Shown one piece after another: positions 44,220 to 52,473 of a stretch of DNA of 64,000 nucleotides (its first letter is position 1; the number at the start of each line of letters is the position of its first letter). This DNA comes from Olavius sp. associated proteobacterium Delta 1 (GTDB lineage Bacteria > Desulfobacterota > Desulfobacteria > Desulfobacterales > JAFDCJ01), in the NCBI GenBank assembly GCA_902749685.1, contig CACVKW010000771.1:62001-126000 (forward strand), in the 5' to 3' direction. The notes beneath the pieces are model-generated. The model saw only the letters and a program-made list of their open reading frames with translations, did not search any database and was not told the origin of the DNA. Both the position numbers and the translations under genes were made by a program.

Positions 44220-45509
44220 TCAGTTTTTCAACTCTTCTGATTTTGCCGGCTGTGATTTTTCCTGTTTAATTTTGTCATAGCTGTAGCGCACTTCCTGGTA
44301 TTTAGACCGGAATCGATTAACCTCCTCTATTACCGTTTTCTTATCAACAATACACTCTTTGATCAATTCGGCGATGCGGCCCATCTCTTGTTCTCCCATG
44401 CCGACACGGGTCATTTCCTGAACACCGATTCTGATTCCGTCCGGCCGATCGTGATTCTTGAGGGGTTCGTGGGGCAGCATGTTCATGTTCAGGATAATGT
44501 CATTGATTTCCAGGGTCTTGGAGACCTTCTCTCCGCTGCGAAAGTCTCTGACATTAACGGCAACCTGATGGGTTTCCGTGAAACCAAACTCTTTGCCCTG
44601 AACGTCGAATCCGTGCCGATCCAGTTCGGTGGCAAGGGCTTTGGCGTTTTTGATGGTGTCTGCGGCATACTGCTCGCCGAATTCCATGAATTCATATGTG
44701 CAAACGGCCATCTGGGCCAGAGTATCCAGGTGGTGGTTGCTGGAAGAACCCGGAAAGGCGCCGCGGTCGATTCGGCGCCACTGGTCCTCTTCCATGTTGC
44801 TTAATATAATGCCGCGCTGGCTGCCGAAATACGTTTTGTGAGTACTGGCCGTCATTAAATAGGCGCCCTCCAATAGCGGCCTTTGAAATCGCTTGCCGGC
44901 TATCAGGCCTAAGACATGGGCGGCATCATACATGATCTTTGTGTTATATCTCTGACAGACTTCGGCAATCTCGGCAATTGGTTCCGGGAATAGAAAAAGA
45001 CTTTTACCGAGTACGATAAGTTTGGGTCTGGCCTTTTCGATCAGATATGTCGTTTTTGCCACATCCATGTGATAACCATCGGCCGTCAGGGGGATATCGA
45101 TTACGTTTTTTGTAAATTTTCCCAGCGAGCCTTCCCGGTGATGGCTGATATGACCGCCGGCCGGCGTTGAATTGACCATTACCACCGCTCCCGGATTGAC
45201 AAAGCGGCTGAAAAAAGCTTCATTGGCGTTGGTTCCGCTAATGGGTCTGACTTCGGAATGGTCGCATTCGAAAAGAATTTTTAAATTGGTTTTAAGCTGG
45301 TTTTCGATGTCGTCAATGAATGAGGTGCCCCGGTAGTATCGTTCACCGGGATGTCCTTCGGCATATCGATGGGCGAAATCCGAGCCGGCCTGGGATCTTG
45401 CTCTTTGGCTTAGCACGTTTTCACTGGCAATCAGGTTAATACAATTATCGCGCCATTGGTTTTGCTTTTGAATTAGTTGCTCGACTTCAGTGACTTCTTT
45501 TTCATACAT
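44220..45509 (-). CDS. Divergent serine-hydroxymethyltransferase-like PLP enzyme
   Basis: A 429-residue fold-type I PLP enzyme of the GlyA group. Conserved landmarks are NLIASENVLS, YAEGHPGERYYRG, the Asp195-x2-His198 pair in YDAAHVLG, and the PLP lysine in STHKTYFGSQRG (Lys225). It departs from true GlyA at key places: EVRPISGTNANEAFF replaces the usual NVQPHSGSQAN, and THKTYFGSQRG replaces THKTLRGPRGG. It could be an aldolase, transaldolase or a one-carbon enzyme using another folate or pterin. It is the last gene of a probable operon with a radical SAM enzyme and a DapL-like aminotransferase. The start has GGAGG about 5 bases upstream. Confidence 0.82.
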   Translation of the reverse strand: MYEKEVTEVEQLIQKQNQWRDNCINLIASENVLSQRARSQAGSDFAHRYAEGHPGERYYRGTSFIDDIENQLKTNLKILFECDHSEVRPISGTNANEAFFSRFVNPGAVVMVNSTPAGGHISHHREGSLGKFTKNVIDIPLTADGYHMDVAKTTYLIEKARPKLIVLGKSLFLFPEPIAEIAEVCQRYNTKIMYDAAHVLGLIAGKRFQRPLLEGAYLMTASTHKTYFGSQRGIILSNMEEDQWRRIDRGAFPGSSSNHHLDTLAQMAVCTYEFMEFGEQYAADTIKNAKALATELDRHGFDVQGKEFGFTETHQVAVNVRDFRSGEKVSKTLEINDIILNMNMLPHEPLKNHDRPDGIRIGVQEMTRVGMGEQEMGRIAELIKECIVDKKTVIEEVNRFRSKYQEVRYSYDKIKQEKSQPAKSEELKN

Positions 45510-45554
45510 AATAGATAGGGCCTCCTAATTATTTATTCAATTTCTCATTAATTT

Positions 45555-46550
45555 TCAGGCAAGATTCATGTAAAACTCAGCGGGTTTTAACTCATTTGAT
45601 TGATTATAATCATTAATTACCAAATGGGTCCGGATCTCCGTGCACAGGTCACATTTGTTGATATAGTCGATCCTTTGGGGAGAGAATGCATAATTTTTCT
45701 CTGCGAATTCAAAAAGTCCCCGTATTCCATTGTGATAAAGGTCCATCAGAATAGGATATCTTTCTGTTGAAAGAGGGGTTCCTAAAGCATCTTTTGAAAT
45801 TGCCAGCCCGGAGCACAATCCTGGAATGTAATTGCCAAAAAGATCGATGTGAAAATGGCTGGTATCGGTAAGTTCGGCGGCACATCCAGCCGGGTTTTCA
45901 GCGATAATTTGCTGAGAGGTCTTTTCTCCCAACAGGGGGCGAAACGTCTCCAGGGCCCTGCCGCCCAGATGAATCCAGTATCGCTGCAAAATTTGCATCA
46001 AATAATTATCGCCAAACAATTGCCGGTATTCATCCAGACAATGGGTTTTGGCCGGATCCAATTGGGACAGGTCTGAGACAAAGTCGGTGATCCAGGGGAA
46101 GATACCCACGCCGACCTGCCCTGCGGCTTCGATGACGCCCTGCACTTTGGAGAAAGGAATCTGCTCATTATGAAAAGGGCTGATGGAAACCAGTAGCGTC
46201 CGGAGACCCTTGGGGCGTAATCGTGACAGCAGGGCTTTGGCAGACTCAATATCCCGGAACCACGAGGAGTTGGTTTCAACATACTCTACCGAAACCCCGA
46301 CCCCAGCAGCGATCTCAAGTACGGTGCCGAGCTTATCGGGCCTTAGCAAGGGTTCTCCGCCTCCTATGTGCACGGATCGGCATCCCAGAGCGCGGATGGT
46401 CTTGAGGTTTTTCTCAGCCGTATCCGGATCAATATAACGCCTTTCCCAATGCGGGCTGCAATTATACAGGCAGTGTTTGCAGCTGGAAGTGCAAAAATAA
46501 TTGGTAATCAAACCACCAGATCTCAGCTTGTTTATTACAAATTCAACCAT
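45555..46550 (-). CDS. Radical SAM enzyme of unknown function
   Basis: A 331-residue radical SAM protein from ATG 46550, where the [4Fe-4S] cluster motif Cys20-x3-Cys24-x2-Cys27 (FCTSSCKHC) lies early, as expected. GGGEPLL near residue 65 is the SAM-binding GGE motif. A C-terminal cysteine pair (CDLCTEIR) could hold another cluster, but no full SPASM domain is seen. The frame continues upstream to a TTG at 46601. Genes with a 46-base gap on one side (SHMT-like) and 108 bases on the other (DapL-like) share its strand. Substrate unknown; modification of an amino acid or peptide within this pathway is inferred. Confidence 0.82.
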   Translation of the reverse strand: MVEFVINKLRSGGLITNYFCTSSCKHCLYNCSPHWERRYIDPDTAEKNLKTIRALGCRSVHIGGGEPLLRPDKLGTVLEIAAGVGVSVEYVETNSSWFRDIESAKALLSRLRPKGLRTLLVSISPFHNEQIPFSKVQGVIEAAGQVGVGIFPWITDFVSDLSQLDPAKTHCLDEYRQLFGDNYLMQILQRYWIHLGGRALETFRPLLGEKTSQQIIAENPAGCAAELTDTSHFHIDLFGNYIPGLCSGLAISKDALGTPLSTERYPILMDLYHNGIRGLFEFAEKNYAFSPQRIDYINKCDLCTEIRTHLVINDYNQSNELKPAEFYMNLA

Positions 46551-46657
46551 ATAATGTATCTGATAATCTAGATGCCCTTCAGCTTTTTGACAAAATTTCA
46601 AGCACCAATCAACGCGCTTTGCTCTATGCCCTCTGCTCTTAGCCCTATGCCCCTGCC

Positions 46658-47881
46658 CTATTGCAGCGCTTCTCTAATCCTGGCCATGGCCTTTTCGACA
46701 TTTTCGTAGTTATTAAACGCGCTGATGCGTATATATCCTTCGCCGCATTTGCCAAATCCGGCACCCGGCGTGCAGACCACACCGGCCTTTTCGAGCAGAC
46801 GGTCAAAAAACTCCCATGAGTCGGATTTGCCGTCTATCCAGATGTAAGGCGAATTCTCGCCACCAATACAATCAAATCCAAGGGCCGTCATGTCGCGGCG
46901 GATCAGGGCTGCATTTTTCAGGTAGTAATCAATCAACGCTTTTGTTTGCGCTTTTCCTTCTTCGCTGTATGCTGCTTCAGCTGCTCTTTGGACCGGGTAG
47001 GAGACGCCGTTAAACTTGGTCGATTGGCGGCGATACCAGAGCGCGTGCAAGGGCTGTTTTTCCCCGCCACCCGTGTAAGCGACGCACGATTTCGGCACCA
47101 CCGTAAAGGCACAGCGGATGCCGGTGAATCCGGCTGTTTTGGAAAAGCTTCGGAACTCGATCGCCACTTCCCGCGCACCTTCAATTTCGAATATTGATTT
47201 AGGGAGTTCATCATTGCGAATAAACGACTCGTAAGCCGCATCATATAAAATGACAGCTTTATTTTCCCTGGCAAAATCCACCCATTCTTTCAGCTTGGAC
47301 TTTGATATGGCGGCGCCGCTGGGGTTGTTTGGAAAGCACAGATAGATGAGATCCACCTTTTCAGCCGGCAGGGATGGAATAAAGCCATTTTCCCGGTTTC
47401 CTTCCAGATAGACAATACGCTCGTAGCGCCCGTCGTGATACGATCCGGTTCGGCCGGCCATGACATTGGTGTCGACATAAACCGGATAAACCGGATCCGG
47501 AATGGCAACTTTGATATCCCTTGAAAAAATTTCCTGAATATTTCCATTGTCACATTTGGCACCATCGCTGATAAAAATTTCATCCGGGGAGACATCAGCC
47601 CCCCGGGCCCGGAAATCAATCTCGGCGATTTTTTCTCGTAAAAACTTATAGCCTTGCTCGGGACCGTATCCTCTAAACGTTTTCGTATCCGACATATCGT
47701 CGACGGCCCGGTGAAAGGCTTGAATGCAGGCCGGCGGAAGCGGGCGGGTAACATCGCCGATACCCAGTTTGATAAGTTCCCGATCCGGATATGCTTTTTG
47801 AAAAGCCGTCGTTCGGTTCTTAATTTCAGCGAATAAATACGACGATTGTAGCTTAAGAAAATTTTCGTTGATTTTAATCAT
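46658..47881 (-). CDS. dapL: LL-diaminopimelate aminotransferase-like enzyme
   Basis: A 407-residue class I aminotransferase of the DapL type. It starts [20 protein letters not shown] and shows [36 protein letters not shown], the PNNPSG motif, and the PLP lysine in [13 protein letters not shown] (about residue 238). DapL converts tetrahydrodipicolinate to LL-diaminopimelate in one step for lysine and peptidoglycan synthesis, and is common in Desulfobacterota. Its position between an Lrp regulator and radical SAM and SHMT-like genes is unusual and raises the chance of a paralogue with another substrate. Confidence 0.88.
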   Translation of the reverse strand: MIKINENFLKLQSSYLFAEIKNRTTAFQKAYPDRELIKLGIGDVTRPLPPACIQAFHRAVDDMSDTKTFRGYGPEQGYKFLREKIAEIDFRARGADVSPDEIFISDGAKCDNGNIQEIFSRDIKVAIPDPVYPVYVDTNVMAGRTGSYHDGRYERIVYLEGNRENGFIPSLPAEKVDLIYLCFPNNPSGAAISKSKLKEWVDFARENKAVILYDAAYESFIRNDELPKSIFEIEGAREVAIEFRSFSKTAGFTGIRCAFTVVPKSCVAYTGGGEKQPLHALWYRRQSTKFNGVSYPVQRAAEAAYSEEGKAQTKALIDYYLKNAALIRRDMTALGFDCIGGENSPYIWIDGKSDSWEFFDRLLEKAGVVCTPGAGFGKCGEGYIRISAFNNYENVEKAMARIREALQ

Positions 47882-47961
47882 GTTCGCCCCCATTGTGTTC
47901 GGAATAAAATTAGAGAAACGTTTTTATAAGCATATAATTGATCAAAAAGAAATATTGGAAA

Positions 47962-48432
47962 TTATGTTTTTTCACCTGTCTCATCAATGGGTATTTGAGA
48001 CGTCTCTTTGTAGGTTGAAAAAACAATGGCCGTGTTTATCGAGCTGACTCCATCGATGGATTTGATTTTTTCTCGAATCAGGCGATCAAGCTCCTCAAGG
48101 TTTGTTCCGCGGACTTTGACCAAAAAGGCATCATCACCGGCCACATAATGAACTTCCTGAACTTTCGGGCGATGGGCTAATTTTTTCCCGATTTCGGCAT
48201 CATTGGCGTCATCGCTGGTTTTTACAGTTAGAAAGGCGACCAGGCCTCTATCAAAAAATTTCGGATTGACGCGAACTTCGTACCCCTCGATGATTCCCTG
48301 CTTTTCAAGTTTTCTGATTCTTTCCAGAACTGCCGAAGGAGCCAACCCCACCTGACGAGCTACCTCCACGTTGGGAATTCTGGCTTTTTTCTGTAAAATA
48401 TTCAGAATTTTTAAACTAATATCATCAATCAT
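47962..48432 (-). CDS. Lrp/AsnC-family transcriptional regulator
   Basis: A 156-residue regulator. The N-terminal winged helix has MIDDISLKILNILQKKARIPNVEVARQVGLAPSAVLERIRKLE; a RAM ligand-binding domain follows, with DAFLVKVRGTNLEELDRLI. Lrp/AsnC proteins bind amino acids and control amino-acid metabolism or transport genes near them. The dapL-like gene begins 80 bases downstream on the same strand, so the regulator probably heads an operon that includes it. A strong sigma-70 promoter lies just upstream of its start, with a palindrome beyond it that could be an operator. Confidence 0.93.
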   Translation of the reverse strand: MIDDISLKILNILQKKARIPNVEVARQVGLAPSAVLERIRKLEKQGIIEGYEVRVNPKFFDRGLVAFLTVKTSDDANDAEIGKKLAHRPKVQEVHYVAGDDAFLVKVRGTNLEELDRLIREKIKSIDGVSSINTAIVFSTYKETSQIPIDETGEKT

Positions 48433-48456
48433 TCTGTATTGCCTTTAATTATCAGA

Positions 48457-48485
48457 AATATATTCGCAAATTTTAATTTTGTCAA
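48457..48485 (-). promoter_or_regulatory. Sigma-70 promoter of the Lrp-type gene
   Basis: On the minus strand TTGACA (48485-48480) and TATATT (48462-48457) are separated by exactly 17 bases; both match consensus closely. The ATG is 24 bases beyond the -10 box. A 13-base palindrome CGCTCT-A-AGAGCG lies upstream at 48514-48526 and may be an autoregulatory site. Confidence 0.8.
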
Positions 48486-48623
48486 GAATATTTATTTATT
48501 TTTTTGTGATCATCGCTCTAAGAGCGAATAAATCAATGATTTAAAATACTTGACTTGATGTAGGTTTTGTTGTTACGGAGAGTTTAGCGACTACTGAAAC
48601 TATTCAATGAGAGGGGGGATATT

Positions 48624-49310
48624 ATGCCTGAATTCATAGGTTTTCCCAGGGAATTCTTTTCATTTCTTGATAGGTTAAAAAAAAATAATTCAAAGGAATG
48701 GTTCGAAAACAACCGCAAGGATTACGAAAAGTACGTATTGCACCCGTCCAGGGAATTTGTCATTGAAATGGGTAACAAACTACGGCGAATTGCCCCGGAA
48801 ATCAACGCCATTCCCAAAATCAATAAAAGCCTGTTTAAGATTAACAGAGACGTTCGTTTCAGCAAGGACAAGAGCCCCTATAAAACTTACATGGGTATCT
48901 GGCTGTGGGAAGGCAACCGCAAACGCATGGAATCTTCCGGGTTTTATCTGCATGTAGAAAATAAAACCGTGCTAATAGGCGTCGGAATTAAAATGTTCCC
49001 GAAGCCGGTTTTAGACCAGTACCGCCAGGCAGTGGTAGATAAAAAGCTTGGAGCGGAACTAAAAAAGGCGGTCAAAAAAGTTACGGATCAAGGGTATCTG
49101 GTCAACGGCAAACATTACAAAAAGGTTCCCCGCGGCTATGAGGCCGACCATCCGAACGCGGAGTTCCTTTTATACAATGGATTGACGGCCCGGGTTGAAG
49201 AGAAAGTACCGGATGTATTTTTTTCCGATGCAATTATTGAGTATGCGTATTCGCATTATCGAAATATGTTGCCATTACACCGATGGCTGAAAAAAGTACT
49301 TGATGGATAG
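48624..49310 (+). CDS. DUF2461 family protein
   Basis: A 228-residue conserved protein of unknown function (DUF2461, TIGR02453 group). Typical blocks are EFFSFLDRLKKNNSKEWFENNRKDYE at the start, SLFKINRDVRFSKDKSPYKTYMG in the middle and GFYLHVENKTVLIGVGIKMF, with a C-terminal helix. Members are widespread, soluble and without assigned activity. The Asn-Arg-Asp cluster in RDVRFSKDKSPYK is the most conserved part and may bind a phosphate-like ligand; this is inference. GAGAGGGGG precedes the ATG. Confidence 0.92.
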   Translation: MPEFIGFPREFFSFLDRLKKNNSKEWFENNRKDYEKYVLHPSREFVIEMGNKLRRIAPEINAIPKINKSLFKINRDVRFSKDKSPYKTYMGIWLWEGNRKRMESSGFYLHVENKTVLIGVGIKMFPKPVLDQYRQAVVDKKLGAELKKAVKKVTDQGYLVNGKHYKKVPRGYEADHPNAEFLLYNGLTARVEEKVPDVFFSDAIIEYAYSHYRNMLPLHRWLKKVLDG

Positions 49311-49352
49311 TTAATAGTTATTGGTTATTTGTTATTGGAATATGATGAAAAT

Positions 49353-49403
49353 ACCATTATGCCTAATTAACCGCCCGTGCTTGCATCCCGCTCTGCGGGG
49401 CTT
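49353..49403 (+). repeat. Dispersed GC-rich repeat, copy 2
   Basis: Contains ACCATTATGCCTAATTAACC, then CGCCCGTGCTTGCATCCCGC and a CCCGC-TCT-GCGGG hairpin. It matches the inverted copy at 56609-56656 with about three changes, and the 5468 copy in its GC-rich half. Confidence 0.7.
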
Positions 49404-49441
49404 ATTTTGTTCGCTCGACCTGCGCAGACTGACATAGACAT

Positions 49442-49493
49442 TTTGCCTCCGCGACCTGCGGAGGCAAAGACATCAATCCCGCTGAGGCGGGAT
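49442..49493. repeat. Two tandem hairpins downstream of the DUF2461 gene
   Basis: TTTGCCTCCGC-GACCT-GCGGAGGCAAA (49442-49468) is a perfect 11-base stem. It is followed by ATCCCGC-TGAG-GCGGGAT (49476-49493). They may contribute to ending transcription but lack a T run. Confidence 0.7.
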
Positions 49494-49501
49494 ACTATCA
49501 A

Positions 49502-49651
49502 AGCTTTTGCCTGTGTCTAAAAGCGCACCCGAAATACGGTACGGCTAAAATTGTGGCAGCTGGAAAATCCATGGGTGGCCGGATAGCCTCCCAGATAAAG
49601 TTTTTAGATTGCGTTGTCAGCACTTATTTTTCATCTACCAGAAGATTATAA
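49502..49651 (+). pseudogene. Alpha/beta hydrolase fragment (Tex30/dienelactone-hydrolase-like)
   Basis: The frame reads HPKYGTAKIVAAGKSMGGRIASQI before a stop at 49651. GKSMGGR is the nucleophile-elbow signature of a Tex30/KANL3-like hydrolase group. Nothing before or after this ~50-codon stretch continues the fold, and no start codon is in context. It is a small remnant of a deleted gene in the gap before the SDR cluster. Confidence 0.65.
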
Positions 49652-49689
49652 AACTAAGCGATGATCAAATTCTGATAGCGAATAACAGA

Positions 49690-50424
49690 CTACGTCGCCA
49701 GAAAACCGCCGTCAATCGGCAGCAATACGCCGTTAATCATGCCAGCGTGCTCACTTAGCAGGTAGGCGACCGTCTGTGAGACGTGATGGGGATCGACAAA
49801 GCGACCCAGGGGAATGCGCGCCTTCATTGGTCCGCTTTTAGCCGGATCTGCCCACGCGCGTTTTCCCATCGGCGTCATAACGATGGTGGGGTTTACGGAG
49901 TTTACCCGGATCCGGTATTTGCCCAACTCCAATGCCATGACGCGGGTAAGTTGGTCGAGGGCGCCTTTGGAAGCGCAGTAGGCAGTGTGGTCGCTCAACG
50001 CGCGCATGGATGACTGGCTGGAGACATTGACAATCGCGGCGCCTTCACCGCGTTCAATCATCCCGCGTGCGACGACCTGCGACACGATCAGCGCGGCCCG
50101 AACGTTAATGGCCATGGTCAGGTCAAAGGCTTCGGTGGTCGTCTCCAGAAAGGATTCGAGGATGGCGATACCGGCGTTGTTGACCAACAGATCGATGCGA
50201 CCCGCTGCGCCGACTTTTTCCCTGGTCGCCTCAACATCCGCCAGATCTACCTGAATACATTCGCATCCATATTCGGCGCGAAGCGCATCGAGATCGGTCT
50301 GTGTGCGGCTCAACGCAACCACCTCGCCGTTGCACTCTTGAATCAGATGGCGGACAATTTCGTAGCCAATACCTTTTCCCGCACCGGTCACCAAAATGCG
50401 CTTACCGGTAAAATCTATTTTCAT
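49690..50424 (-). CDS. SDR closely resembling L-xylulose reductase (DCXR type)
   Basis: A 244-residue NADPH-dependent short-chain dehydrogenase. It has the cofactor motif TGAGKGIG (about residues 13-20), VALSRTQTDLDAL, NNAG and the catalytic Ser/Tyr/Lys with YCASKGALDQLTRVMALELG. It ends LLPIDGGFLAT. The phrase pattern, including SQVVARGMIERG and VNVSSQSSMRA, is strikingly like animal dicarbonyl/L-xylulose reductase, which reduces L-xylulose to xylitol. A role in pentose or uronic-acid breakdown is likely, given the sugar-type enzymes upstream. The gene looks more GC-rich than its surroundings, hinting at transfer. It is the last gene of the minus-strand cluster. Confidence 0.85.
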   Translation of the reverse strand: MKIDFTGKRILVTGAGKGIGYEIVRHLIQECNGEVVALSRTQTDLDALRAEYGCECIQVDLADVEATREKVGAAGRIDLLVNNAGIAILESFLETTTEAFDLTMAINVRAALIVSQVVARGMIERGEGAAIVNVSSQSSMRALSDHTAYCASKGALDQLTRVMALELGKYRIRVNSVNPTIVMTPMGKRAWADPAKSGPMKARIPLGRFVDPHHVSQTVAYLLSEHAGMINGVLLPIDGGFLAT

Positions 50425-50463
50425 CGTCGTTCTCCAAACTTGACTTAAGTTCGTTGTTGTCGC

Positions 50464-50586
50464 TGTAGATTTTCAGATATTTATGTTCGCAAGGTTAAAG
50501 GGGTAAATCCGAGTAATGCGTACTCAAAGTACGTCGTTTAGGATTTTGCCCGAGAATGCCGTGAAATTAGTTATCTGGAAATCTTC
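50464..50586. repeat. Long palindrome with GTAC-centred loop
   Basis: The outer arms GTAGATTTTCAGATA and TATCTGGAAATCTTC (to 50586) are near reverse complements, with further pairing inside. The centre is GTAC-TCAAA-GTAC (50520-50532). Its design matches the 26373-26517 element, whose centre also carries GTAC twice. It lies between the two SDR genes. Confidence 0.6.
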
Positions 50587-50713
50587 GTTTAAATCATACA
50601 CATATATGTAAATTACATCACCACTTTGGATCAGTGTCCATGGATTTTCAGTTTGAAACCAGCCATTAATCGCCCGGTTCCAGATCACGCACTAAAATCC
50701 GATTGAATCAACG

Positions 50714-51469
50714 CTAATAAGTCGCTCGGCCACCCGTTAAATCAAAGGTGAATCCGGTGTTGAAGCTGGCTTCTGGTGAAACAATCCACGAAGCAATGGC
50801 GGCAACTTCGTCTAGATCACCTAGTCGTTTCATGGGGATTTTGTCGGTCATGTATTTTACCTGCACAGGATCAGTGGCTGCCATCATGGCTGTTTTAACC
50901 ACGGCCGGGGCCAGGGCATTAATGGTAATGCCGGTTTCGGCATATTCTTTGCCGATTGATTTCGTTAAGCCGATGACACCTGCTTTTGAGGTGGAATAGG
51001 GACACATGCCAGGGTTGCCTTCTTTACCGGCAATAGAAGCAATAAGCAGGATGCGACCGTAATTATGCTGTTCCATTGCGGCTAGGGTATATTTGCTCAT
51101 TAAAAAAGAACCGCGCAAATTTACCGCGATTACTTTATCATAATCGGCCGTTTCGGTTGCAGTTATTTTTGTTGCTGTTGGTCCGACAATGCCTGCGGAA
51201 TTGATCATCACATCGATTTTGCCATGCGCTTGCATGCAAGCATCAATGGCTTGTTTAATGCTGCCCTCATTTGAGACGTCGACGCAGTGATAGGAGGCGG
51301 ATAAGCTGTCTTTTTCGAATTCAGTCTGAGTTTTTTGACAGAGTTCTTCATCAATGTCGAACATGACCACATGAGCACCTTCACGTGACAGACGCTTGCC
51401 AATGGATTTACCTAAGCCATCAGCGCCACCAGTGATAATGGCTATTTGTTGATTAAATCGTTGCTCCAT
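50714..51469 (-). CDS. SDR of the 2-keto-3-deoxy-sugar-acid dehydrogenase type
   Basis: A 251-residue short-chain dehydrogenase. The cofactor motif ITGGADGLGKSIGKRL, VMFDIDEE, NSAG and the active-site block IASIAGKEGNPGMCPYSTSKAGVIGLTKSIG are clear. The C-terminal end FTFDLTGGRATY is seen in 2-keto-3-deoxy-L-fuconate/rhamnonate dehydrogenases and related sugar-acid enzymes, so that is the best guess. ATG 51469 is chosen: the longer frame begins with unrelated sequence, and AAAGGTGA precedes this ATG. It sits among isomerase and dehydrogenase genes of a catabolic cluster. Confidence 0.88.
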   Translation of the reverse strand: MEQRFNQQIAIITGGADGLGKSIGKRLSREGAHVVMFDIDEELCQKTQTEFEKDSLSASYHCVDVSNEGSIKQAIDACMQAHGKIDVMINSAGIVGPTATKITATETADYDKVIAVNLRGSFLMSKYTLAAMEQHNYGRILLIASIAGKEGNPGMCPYSTSKAGVIGLTKSIGKEYAETGITINALAPAVVKTAMMAATDPVQVKYMTDKIPMKRLGDLDEVAAIASWIVSPEASFNTGFTFDLTGGRATY

Positions 51470-51548
51470 TTTAGTCACCTTTTTATTTAAGCTTGCACAC
51501 AGGTTTGAAAGATATAAAAAGATAAGAAGTTGCTTTTTCAAATCGGTT

Positions 51549-52463
51549 TCAGGAAAGCACCTCGAAAAGGTCCATAATGTCGTTACGGCAAGCCTTCGCG
51601 AGTTCCAGACCAGCGGGCATGTGCCTGTTCGTTTCTGAAACACTTTCAACGATAAGGCGTCCTTGATAGCCGTTAGACTTCAGGCTCGTGAGTACATGGG
51701 ACCAGTCCACGCCACCTGCGTTGATCCTCCGGTGACAGTAGTAGCGCTCTTTCCGGAGATCCTGTGGAGGGATCACCTTGGTGAAGCGTCCGATGTGTTC
51801 GGCATAGTAAGAATACGGAAAGCTATAGAGATAATCTCCGGTTTTCAGCTCCACGATGTCCTTGATATGGACGTTGTAAAGATACGCTCCCAGAGCTTTG
51901 ATGGCATTTTCTCCGTAGTCCGTCGGCACCTGGTAGAGGTTTACCGGGTCTAGGGTAACCCCTATGTTTTTTTCCCCAATCATTTCCAGCAGCCGGATGC
52001 TCGACGGGGCCGTGTCGCAAAGGGTTCCGTGATGCATTTCGATGACGAGCTTTTTATTAAAAAGAGCGGCATGCCGGGCCGACTTCTTCAACCAGAAGGC
52101 GGCCTTTTTCCATACAGAATCCGGTGCGAAAGATGATTCCTGCCAGGCGGGCCAGATGCGAATCATCTCCGAATCAAAAAAGCAGGCCAGATCTACATAT
52201 TTTTGAAAAACTTTGAAAATCTGATCACATTCCTCATCGGAACTCAGCCCGTAGTTGCCTACGAAACAGGAAAGACAGCTCGTGTATAGGCCGCTATCAT
52301 CAATTTCCGAGCGAATCTTATCCAACTCCTCGGCAGGAATTTCCGGGTTTACATGGGTACTGCGCAGCTCTACGCAGTTGTATTTAAAATTGCCGGCAGC
52401 ATCCAAGTGGTCCCATACCGTCAATTCGTCAAACATCTGACCGGAAATACCTATTTCAAACAT
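51549..52463 (-). CDS. Sugar phosphate isomerase/epimerase-like TIM-barrel protein
   Basis: A 304-residue xylose-isomerase-like TIM barrel. The first strand FEIGISGQMFDELTVW, an acidic strand LVIEMHHGTLC (metal-ligand Glu), GVTLDPVNLYQ with a metal-binding Asp, YNVHIKDIVEL and a final GRLIVESVSE with a Glu give the metal site typical of these enzymes. Members act on sugars, inositols or hydroxypyruvate. The next upstream gene, a Gfo/Idh dehydrogenase, lies only 10 bases away, so the two are in one operon and may catalyse consecutive steps, as in myo-inositol-type pathways. Confidence 0.88.
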   Translation of the reverse strand: MFEIGISGQMFDELTVWDHLDAAGNFKYNCVELRSTHVNPEIPAEELDKIRSEIDDSGLYTSCLSCFVGNYGLSSDEECDQIFKVFQKYVDLACFFDSEMIRIWPAWQESSFAPDSVWKKAAFWLKKSARHAALFNKKLVIEMHHGTLCDTAPSSIRLLEMIGEKNIGVTLDPVNLYQVPTDYGENAIKALGAYLYNVHIKDIVELKTGDYLYSFPYSYYAEHIGRFTKVIPPQDLRKERYYCHRRINAGGVDWSHVLTSLKSNGYQGRLIVESVSETNRHMPAGLELAKACRNDIMDLFEVLS

Positions 52464-52473
52464 ACGGACCCCC

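Noticed and set aside
44190-44225. GGTTCAAATCC-like T-loop suggesting a tRNA
   Set aside because: No matching acceptor, anticodon or D-arm stems around it; it lies at the end of the SHMT-like gene region and is a chance match.
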